Below the pieces are notes generated by a model that ran no database searches, was not told the origin of the DNA, and was given only the letters and a program-made list of their open reading frames with translations. Shown here piece after piece: positions 58,501-64,000 of a DNA stretch of 64,000 nt (position 1 is its first letter; every line of letters starts with the position of its first letter). Source of the DNA: Leguminivora glycinivorella. Its lineage: Eukaryota > Arthropoda > Insecta > Lepidoptera > Tortricidae. The stretch spans positions 19,090,956-19,154,955 of the forward strand of contig NC_062973.1 in the NCBI RefSeq assembly GCF_023078275.1, in the 5' to 3' direction. Made by a program: the position numbers and the translations under genes.

Positions 58501-58653
58501 ATGGTTCATAAAAACGGAAGAACAAAGTGCCGGTTCGACTTTCCTAAGCCCTTCCAGGAAGTATCATCGTTTGTAGATGATGGAAAACCAAATTACCGAC
58601 GACGCTACAACCCACAGTTAGATCCTCAAAGTCCCCAATTCTCCCACGAATAA
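55582..58653 (+). CDS. Helitron Rep-helicase, N-terminal part (zinc-finger-like region and Rep endonuclease), ends at an in-frame stop
   Basis: This 1023-codon frame encodes the first two-thirds of a Helitron transposase. Residues 1-85 are low-complexity; a second Met at codon 14 (MPRKPARK) is an equally good start. Residues ~88-385 are 13 tandem 23-residue charged repeats. Near 428-431 and 454-455 are CxxC and CC (CIHCGALHF and FGDCC), fitting the N-terminal zinc-binding region of Helitron proteins. The Rep domain follows, with the HUH motif as PHMH (H916, H918) after FQKRGL. HUH endonucleases nick and join DNA strands in rolling-circle transposition. The frame ends at TAA 58651-58653, but homology continues in the same frame, so this stop is premature. 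The Rep tyrosines lie beyond it. Identification as Helitron is firm. Confidence 0.93.
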   Translation: MCICYIRPHQDFEMPRKPARKLFNFNSRNQPSSQENIEEKPPNQDSRTSPGQETLSLARPTRAAKEKCTQNLSIIISEERSYDLDVQRERNRSRASQRAANESAEQREHRLEDMRQRASRRVVSETVEQRNQRLKDMRQRVSQRVANESVVQRERRLEDMRQRVSQRIANESVEQREQRLQDMRQRVSQRLGSESVEQREHRLGDMRQRMSQRVANESVVQRERRLEDMRQRVSQRVANESVEQREQRLEDMRQRVSQRLGSESVEQREHRLDDMRQRMSQRVANESDVQREQRLEDMRQRVSQRVANESVEQREQRLDDMRQRMSQRVANESVVQREQRLEDMRQRVSQRVANESVEQREQRLQDMRQRASQRVINENNEQYELRLEEQKRRDSRRRAAIEMNNLPTYKCAVSTDVSYHALGPFEVLCIHCGALHFPEERVSNRIDRNSFGDCCLHGRVSMDAPNFSNELVRLFLYRHPLAEEFHRKIRNINSSFALASFNVEDDRTINSHGIYSFIVCGQVYHKMNMTAHPTQNDEGVFERPLYGQLYFLDTDDAVNERVNHPLNHGISTLLMEILECIIRAHNFYVQGYIMMREVEEETNRIASDQGIPTPYVKLLFRLPEEADYRRYNIPACNEVCAVFTLNADQSFPDNEMIVHQRNKTIVQLKNTDKRVDPFTYPLFYPAGTHGYSPDLQLQMPYASRSHLTRLELAQYRLSFRPELIKFLVQAPSTEGPDLRQIPFNALHFGGKLFQQYLVDTYIRVERDRIQWIKYNQNKILAEQYTGVTHFINTLAEKKNATIGEKIILPSSFPGSTRYYTENFEDAMAIVRRLGSPDFFITMTSNPNWPEIKQALQIQLEDGTTLEQLPQNRPDIVARVAKLKFDQLIDDLDKKQIFGKVAAFVYTIEFQKRGLPHMHLLIILTSDDKIHQPEELDDLISAEIPGNHDLELRDLVLKWMIHNPCGDLNPNATCMVHKNGRTKCRFDFPKPFQEVSSFVDDGKPNYRRRYNPQLDPQSPQFSHE
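55854..56760 (+). repeat. 69-bp in-frame minisatellite encoding 13 x 23-residue repeats
   Basis: Each unit encodes a variant of ESVEQREQRLEDMRQRVSQR plus VAN. Units fall into three types, ending in VVQRERRL (A), VEQREQRL (B) and, with LGSES, VEQREHRL (C). They run A-B-C-A-B-C from unit 3 onward, then A-B'-A-B, with unit 10 looking like a B/C hybrid. The composition is rich in Arg, Glu and Gln, with no Pro or Gly except in type C, suggesting helix. Related 'EQREARL' repeats occur in other Helitron proteins. Confidence 0.9.
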
Positions 58654-60372
58654 GCAGTTTACCGCAAAGATGTAAATGGTCGTCGTATAACACGAGACAA
58701 CCGCCATGTAGCCCCATACAATGCGTATTTATTAAAAAAATATAACTGTCATATTAACGTTGAGTATGTAGGCAGTATTTTGGCTGTGAAATATCTTTAT
58801 AAATATATTTATAAAGGACACGATTGCGCATCAATCAAAGTTATAGAAGAACAAAGAACATTGATTTATAATGAGGTAAATACATACATTGAAGGACGTT
58901 GTGTAACCCCGCCAGAAGCATCCTGGCGATTATTTGGATTTGAAATACAAAAAAAAAGTCATAGTGTCCAACGACTGGACATCCACTTACCGGGTCAGTA
59001 TCGAATCGCAAACTTAGATCACGTTCAGGAAGATTTAGCGGATATTGGTCAAAGAGGGTCCACTTTAGAGGCATATTTTAGACACAATAAGCAAATTAAA
59101 CAACAAAGAGAACATAACCAGCTAAATGATATAGAATGTCATTATTATTGGCAAATGCCTGAACACTTCAGATGGGTCGGAAGAACAAGCAAATGGGAGC
59201 GGAGACTTCGTCAATTACGTGTCATTGGTAGGATTCACAATGTAAATTATATAGCCCAACCGGAACTATACCACTTGCGGTTGTTGTTATACCATGTAAA
59301 AGATGCGACAAGTTTTGAAGACCTTCGAACTGTCAATGATATGCAGTATGAAACATATAAGCAAGCCTGCTTAGCGCGTGGTTTAGCCTACGACGATCAG
59401 CAATGGATAGAAGGGTTACAAGAATCTGCGTTGTCTAAAATGCCTACAGCAATGCGAAGTCTTTTTACACAAATATTAATTTACGGATGCCCTGAAAACC
59501 CAAAGCGACTATGGGAAACCTTTAAAAACGATTTGGCAGAAGACTTTATACGCGCAGCTCAACGGAATGGACAGTCTATTGAAAACGCAATTCATCGCGC
59601 CTACAGAATTATTGCACACAAATTAAACACTGAAGCAACTGAGGGCAGAAATTTCCAATACTGGGTAAAAACTTATGGCTTCGCTGATCTTGAGGATTGT
59701 GATGTTGAAGATAGTGAAAATACGCTAAATACGGATGAATCGGCAGTCTTAGGAGAGCAAATGTATCAACTACTAAAAGGAAAACAAATAGAAATAGTTG
59801 ATGCTATTCTTCATGCTGTAAATGATACAAATGGTGGCAGAAAATGCTTTTTCATTGACGGTCCGGGTGGCACTGGAAAAACATTTATCTATAAAACTCT
59901 ATACTACTTGCTTACTGGAAAACGGTGCAATGTGCAATGTATGGCCTTTACCGGTATAGCTTCCATATTGCTGCCTAATGGTCATACTGCTCATAAAACT
60001 TTTGGACTTAAAGTACCCCTAACACCAGACTCAGTTTCGAGTATCAAACCTAACTCTTCAAAAGCCAGAAAATTAGCAGAAATCGATGTCTTTCTTATGG
60101 ATGAAGCTCCGATGCTTCCAAAATATGGCTTGCAAAACATTGATCAACTTTTACGATCTATTGGAAATGAGAATCTCCCTTTTGGTGGTAAAGTGATAGT
60201 ACTTGGAGGAGATTTTCGCCAGTGTCTACCAGTACAACCGCGAGCTAATAAATCTGAGTTATTAGATCTGTCCATTAAGCGTTGTTCCTTATGGTCCCTG
60301 TTTCAGACGTTTACTCTAGAAGAAAACATGCGAGTTGATATAGAGCAACGGAATTTGCTGATTATTTATTGA
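58654..60372 (+). CDS. Helitron Rep-helicase, middle part (Rep tyrosine motif and helicase motifs I-IV)
   Basis: This is the direct in-frame continuation of the frame above after the stop at 58651-58653. There is no ATG at the beginning; the annotated-style start at 58780 is a TTG inside the AVKYLYKYIYKGHD block. That block holds the Rep catalytic tyrosines (YLYKYIYKG). Downstream is a Pif1-like helicase: Walker A GPGGTGKT at codons 361-368 counted from 58780, Walker B MDEAPM near 440-445, then GGDFRQCLPV (motif III) and EENMR. The helicase unwinds DNA during rolling-circle transposition. The frame ends at 60372 because of a one-base shift near 60350, where the next frame takes over without a gap in homology. 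Confidence 0.92.
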   Translation, partial: AVYRKDVNGRRITRDNRHVAPYNAYLLKKYNCHINVEYVGSILAVKYLYKYIYKGHDCASIKVIEEQRTLIYNEVNTYIEGRCVTPPEASWRLFGFEIQKKSHSVQRLDIHLPGQYRIANLDHVQEDLADIGQRGSTLEAYFRHNKQIKQQREHNQLNDIECHYYWQMPEHFRWVGRTSKWERRLRQLRVIGRIHNVNYIAQPELYHLRLLLYHVKDATSFEDLRTVNDMQYETYKQACLARGLAYDDQQWIEGLQESALSKMPTAMRSLFTQILIYGCPENPKRLWETFKNDLAEDFIRAAQRNGQSIENAIHRAYRIIAHKLNTEATEGRNFQYWVKTYGFADLEDCDVEDSENTLNTDESAVLGEQMYQLLKGKQIEIVDAILHAVNDTNGGRKCFFIDGPGGTGKTFIYKTLYYLLTGKRCNVQCMAFTGIASILLPNGHTAHKTFGLKVPLTPDSVSSIKPNSSKARKLAEIDVFLMDEAPMLPKYGLQNIDQLLRSIGNENLPFGGKVIVLGGDFRQCLPVQPRANKSELLDLSIKRCSLWSLFQTFTLEENMRVDIEQRNLLIIY

Positions 60373-61130
60373 AGGTAGGCAACGGTGAACTGCCATTAAA
60401 CACAATGGAAGAGATTGAATTGCCACAAAACATCATAGCAAACAATAATCTAATTGACGAGGTGTTTGGTAACTGCTTTGCCAGTGAAAATTACGAGGGA
60501 ATGAAAGATAGAGCAATACTTGCTCCACTCAATAAAGACGTAGACAGAATTAATGAAGATATAGTTGCCAAACTTCCCGGAGAGTACAAAACCTATTACA
60601 GTTATGATACGGTGAAAGACCAACCTGAAGGAGCACTTGAATTTACTACAGAATTCCTCAATGCAGTCAACATTTCAGATTTGCCACCACATGAATTGAA
60701 ATTGAAAAAAAATACCTTAATAATGCTTTTGCGTAATTTGGACGTTTCTGAAGGTCTATGTAACGGTGTAAGGCTCATTGTGGCTGACCTATGTACTAAC
60801 ATAATAAGGGCAAAAATAGTTACTGGTGAACAATCCGGCAAAGAAGTACATATACCTAGGATCACTCTTGACTCATCAAAAGGTCAACTGGGATGTACTA
60901 TGCAGCGACACCAATTTCCAGTAAGATGTGCATTTGCCATGACAGTCCACAAATCTCAAGGTCAGACTTTCGAATCTGTAGGAGTAGACTTGAGATCATC
61001 AGTTTTTATGCATGGTATGCTGTATGTAGCATTTTCCAGAGTCAAGCGACCAACTACATTAAAAGTACTCCTTCCAAAAGAAAATCCTCGGCATACCCGC
61101 AACATAGTATGGAGAGAAGTTTTACGTTAG
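60348..61130 (+). CDS. Helitron Rep-helicase, C-terminal part (helicase motifs V-VI)
   Basis: This segment is in the next frame relative to the preceding one. The sequence EFADYLLKVGNGELP continues the helicase directly; there is no ATG near its start, and an initiation codon is not needed if this is simply a frameshifted gene. It contains MTVHKSQGQTFESVGVDL (motif V) and MLYVAFSRVKRP with the arginine-finger region (motif VI), then ends VWREVLR and TAG at 61128-61130. The C-terminus agrees with the usual end of Pif1-like helicases in Helitrons. The missing base is around 60348-60352 (gagcaacggaattt). The break could be a true mutation or an assembly error. Confidence 0.92.
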   Translation, partial: TEFADYLLKVGNGELPLNTMEEIELPQNIIANNNLIDEVFGNCFASENYEGMKDRAILAPLNKDVDRINEDIVAKLPGEYKTYYSYDTVKDQPEGALEFTTEFLNAVNISDLPPHELKLKKNTLIMLLRNLDVSEGLCNGVRLIVADLCTNIIRAKIVTGEQSGKEVHIPRITLDSSKGQLGCTMQRHQFPVRCAFAMTVHKSQGQTFESVGVDLRSSVFMHGMLYVAFSRVKRPTTLKVLLPKENPRHTRNIVWREVLR

Positions 61131-61402
61131 GACCTGATTAAACCAGCCTGCTTATGTTGATTGTGTAAACTGTCAGATAATTATCTTTAAAATAAAATAA
61201 AGTACCTATACAACTATAGTGTATCAATTATTTGTTTATTTAAGTGATTTAATGTTGATTTTTCCATACAAATTTGTATGGTAGTGGTAGGTCTGTCATG
61301 TAAAAAACACAATAAGTATAATAAAATAGAACACCGAGCGAAGCTCGGTCGCCCAGGTACTTATTATTATACATTCGTAAAAAAAAAACAATTGTTGTCT
61401 AA
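61131..61402 (+). other. Helitron 3' region and junction with LINE 3' end
   Basis: This holds an aataaa polyadenylation signal at 61190-61200, an internal inverted word (ccatacaaatttgtatgg, 61263-61280) and the terminal hairpin. Beyond 61363 an AT-rich segment (ttattattatacattcgtaa plus an A run) belongs to the 3' tail of the minus-strand LINE. Confidence 0.6.
61333..61349 (+). terminator. Helitron 3' terminal hairpin
   Basis: The stem accgagc/gctcggt (7 bp) with a gaa loop lies 14 bp from the inferred end. A GC-rich hairpin near the 3' terminus acts as the transposition termination signal in Helitrons. Confidence 0.75.
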
Positions 61403-62519
61403 CTATAGCTTAACACTTACTCGTAGAAATTCGTCATAGCTGTAGAACGTGTGCTTGAGGAGCCAAGACTTCATCCTAGTCTTGAAAGACTAGAGTGACT
61501 GTGCCGAGGTGACTGTCTCCGGCAATCTATTGTAGACAGTTGGACCCATTATGTGGATTATCTTATTAGACCTCGCCAGTCTGCGTTTTACAGGGAGGAG
61601 TTGATTAGGGTGCCGTAGCGTGGGGGCTAGGTCGGCGCGTTTCTTGTATTGCGTTAGGTTGGTGTACACGTAAATAGCGACTTGCTGGATTACTATTGAC
61701 GGCAGGGTGAGTATACCCCGTTCTTTAAAATACGCCTTCGCGGAGGTATCCTGGCTTACCTGCGCCACACACCGCACGGCTCTTTTTTGGAGACGGAAAA
61801 CGCGCTGCCAGTCGGCGGCACGCCCCCATCTCTGCACCATACTGTAGAACCTAATGTATTGTCGCAAAATAACAACTTCGCACGACATGCCGCGGCACGA
61901 CCCATGCGAAGGGCAAAACATGCACCGCCCAGTTTCCCACATACTTGGTCGATATGGGACAACCAGGTCAGCTTCTGATCCATTCGAAACCCCAAAAAAG
62001 TTGTGAACTCAACCTGCTCCACTTTGATGCCGTCAGCTTGGATATGAAGTGGCCTTGGTGTCCGACCTCCAACATGTAACTGCAAAAAGTGTGTTTTGGA
62101 CAGGCTAAGCGCCAAACCATTCGAGGTAAACCACTTAGATAGCTGGTCTGCAGCGTGGTTAAGACGTGTCTCCAAGCCGTATATGTCTGGTGCTGATATA
62201 ATTCCAGCGACATCATCCGCGTACATTAAAATGTCTGCGGCCATTATCGCTTCCGGAAGATCGTTCAGTAATAGCGAGAAGATAATGATAAAAATATGAC
62301 AAGAACACAAACGAGCCCTGTGCGACGCCCATGGAGGTGGCCAACGGATCAGACCTGACCTGACCGCCGTCTCCTATGACAACCTGAGATCTGTCTCGGA
62401 GAATGTCAGTGAGGAGGGCATGCGCATTGCCATTTATACCATAGTGTAGCAGTTTCGAGGCAATGACGCTGTGATCCGCTACGTCAAACGCTTTGGAGAT
62501 TAAAATTTCGAATAAAATC
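61403..62519 (-). pseudogene. Jockey/CR1-like LINE reverse transcriptase remnant
   Basis: On the minus strand the order is as in non-LTR reverse transcriptases: KAFDVADHSVIASKLLHYGI (motif with the first catalytic Asp), then SMGVAQGS, a frameshift, LLNDLPE, DILMYADDVA (the YADD catalytic box), LSLSKTHFL, FLGFRMDQKLTW, another frameshift near 61850-61900, VFRLQKRAVRCVAQVS, KERGILTLPS, and finally KSWLLKHTFYSYDEFL before a TAG at 61403. At least two frameshifts and the missing N-terminus (no endonuclease seen) make it a dead, 5'-truncated copy. The last catalytic box is intact. Placement in the Jockey/CR1 group rests on the post-YADD blocks and is less certain than the RT call. Confidence 0.88.
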
Positions 62520-62520
62520 A

Positions 62521-63226
62521 AACGTGTGATAAAATTACTTCAAGTTCTAATCTATTACAAACATTCATAAATTCATTCACGTATTTTAATCCCAAAAGAG
62601 TTAGGCAGAGTACGTGAACATGCTCAGTGGACCTCTAAGCACTAATTTATTTTTCATTCTATTAAATTATTTAAATATACCTACTTATATTATAGGTACA
62701 CAAAATGAGGACCGCCATATATTATGTTATTTGGGAGGAAAAACGAGGACTAAATTTGTACGGAGAGTCGGTCGTTCCTCTTAATAATGTTTACCTAAGC
62801 GCGGTGCATTGGCAATTTAAAAATGGGTGTTGGTTTAGCTGAGTATATTGTTCTCTGCTTTTTAAAATGAAAACTTAAAATATTCACTATTTTGTCCCCT
62901 GCACCTGTTAGAGACAACCTTTTATTACTAGCTTTAAACTTAATTAAATTTTTGAATTTAGTCTTGCTCTTGTTTTGCTTGTCCGTTAGAAAATAAATAT
63001 TAATTAAATATTTGTCTTTAGTACTGGACGTAGGTAAGGACAATATGAGAAGTAATGGAAAGCCAGAGAGAACAAGTCTAACACTGGACGTTCATTAAAC
63101 TTCGTAAAAATAAGATGGAAACTTATTGCAAAATGTATTTCTCTTATATCTTCTTTACGCAAAAAACTAAAATGTTAGTTGCAGGACTTGCAGGATGGGG
63201 TGTACATTTTTTTCTAAACGTTCGAA
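62521..63226. other. Unannotated interval
   Basis: No feature was recognised. Confidence 0.35.
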
Positions 63227-63227
63227 A

Positions 63228-63450
63228 ATAAATAAATATTGGGGACACCTTACACAAATCAACCTAGCCCCAAACTAAGCTAAGCTTGTGATATGGGTGC
63301 TTAGCGACGACAAACTTACTTATATAGATAAATACATACTTATATACATAGAAAACATCCATAACCCAGGAATTTTAATATCAGATCTGTGCTCATCACA
63401 CAAATAAATGTCCTTACAGAGAGATACGAACCCGGGACCGCGGCTTAGCA
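63228..63450 (-). mobile_element. tRNA-derived SINE (family A), head truncated
   Basis: On the minus strand it reads ctaagccgcggtcccgggtt, a degraded B box, gatgagcacagatctgatat, gcttagcaccc and agcttagcttagtttggggc to caatatttattta. The A box is missing. A short insertion 'ttttaatatcagatc' distinguishes it. Confidence 0.8.
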
Positions 63451-64000
63451 GAAATATCCTATAACATTCGTTTTGTTCTCGCGAGTGGTCGTAATATTCA
63501 CAAACGCGGCATTAACTCTGCATTATTTACTCCGCAAGAACCTATCTCTTCTAAAAATCCGCTTTTTACTTTTTAAAACGGGCGTTTATCCGCGAGACGT
63601 GTCCCGGGGGGCAGCGGCTCATGCAGTATTCATACACATATAAAGCCTCCTACACACGATATGACCCGATGAAATCTTAGATAAATGAAGCGCTATTGTT
63701 TTGATGACGATTTAATGCTGCGGAACGTCTTCTAAAGGAATGTTTTTTCTCGGCGTATTGTAATCCTTGGACGATTTTATATGTCTCATCTCAGAACTCC
63801 AAGCGCCTGCAAGTAGTTTAAAATCTTAATCAGAAAAATCGACATCAGTTTTTTTAGTAATTTGCTGCGTTTGAGACAAATGAATTATTGTTATGACTCA
63901 TTTGTTTATTTTCTGAGGGAAATGCGTTTACTTATGCCGGGTGATCGAGGGGAACCAGGGAGGTACGACGGACTAATCAGAGAAAGACTAACATCTGACT
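63451..64000. other. Unannotated interval
   Basis: No supported feature to the window end. Confidence 0.35.

Larger units (their letters stand above)
52545..61363 (+). mobile_element. Autonomous-type Helitron, nearly complete, ~8.8 kb
   Basis: The proposed 5' end is TC at 52545 (tcttatactattaaacgagc), after an A. The proposed 3' end is after the hairpin accgagc-gaa-gctcggt (61333-61349) and cgcccaggtactta (61350-61363), followed by T. Insertion between A and T, no target duplication and a terminal hairpin are Helitron features. The final CTTA departs from the usual CTRR, so the last bases are uncertain. Inside are a (TTTA)n run, a 296-bp satellite array, a Rep-helicase gene broken twice, and a short 3' region. 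It would move by rolling-circle replication if the protein were intact. Confidence 0.85.

Overview
This window looks like intergenic DNA from a lepidopteran (moth or butterfly) nuclear genome. It is AT-rich and eukaryotic in texture. I found no host protein-coding gene that I can support. Several repeats match families I know from Lepidoptera: tRNA-derived SINEs with A and B boxes, short Helitrons starting TC and ending CTAG, repeats ending in a 'tacggaaccctaaaa' type terminus, and Penelope-like remnants. The species assignment is an inference from this repeat repertoire. I could run no database search.

Layout. 0-10 kb: a 33-bp-TIR MITE; LINE-tail and other interspersed repeats; a 1.97-kb hAT element with a perfect 8-bp target duplication and a second transposon nested inside it; a GC-rich foldback element; a ~1.9-kb near-perfect palindrome (5539-7435); then a SINE. 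10-24 kb: several MITEs, a (CA)n tract, a ~220-bp tandem repeat family, a LINE remnant ending in a C2H2 finger, and a Penelope-like GIY-YIG endonuclease remnant bracketed by inverted repeats. 24-36 kb: mostly unremarkable AT-rich DNA with a poly-G MITE, other MITEs, an ~800-bp element with a long internal hairpin, a SINE and Penelope pieces. 36-42 kb: a 120-bp tandem array folded into a ~1-kb inverted repeat, and an RTE-like LINE remnant. 42-52 kb: short Helitrons, tRNA-like SINE heads, and a nested transposon complex at 48.6-50.7 kb.

The main feature is a nearly complete autonomous Helitron at about 52.5-61.4 kb. Its long 5' region holds a tandem array of 296-bp units. Its open reading frames encode a Rep (HUH) endonuclease and a Pif1-like helicase. 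The protein is broken only by one in-frame stop (58651-58653) and one frameshift (about 60350). Its N-terminal part carries 13 tandem 23-residue repeats. A Jockey/CR1-like LINE remnant lies immediately downstream on the minus strand.

The coding sequences therefore all belong to mobile elements: Helitron, LINEs, Penelope-like and hAT. The rest is non-autonomous elements and satellites that probably depend on proteins from related elements elsewhere in the genome.
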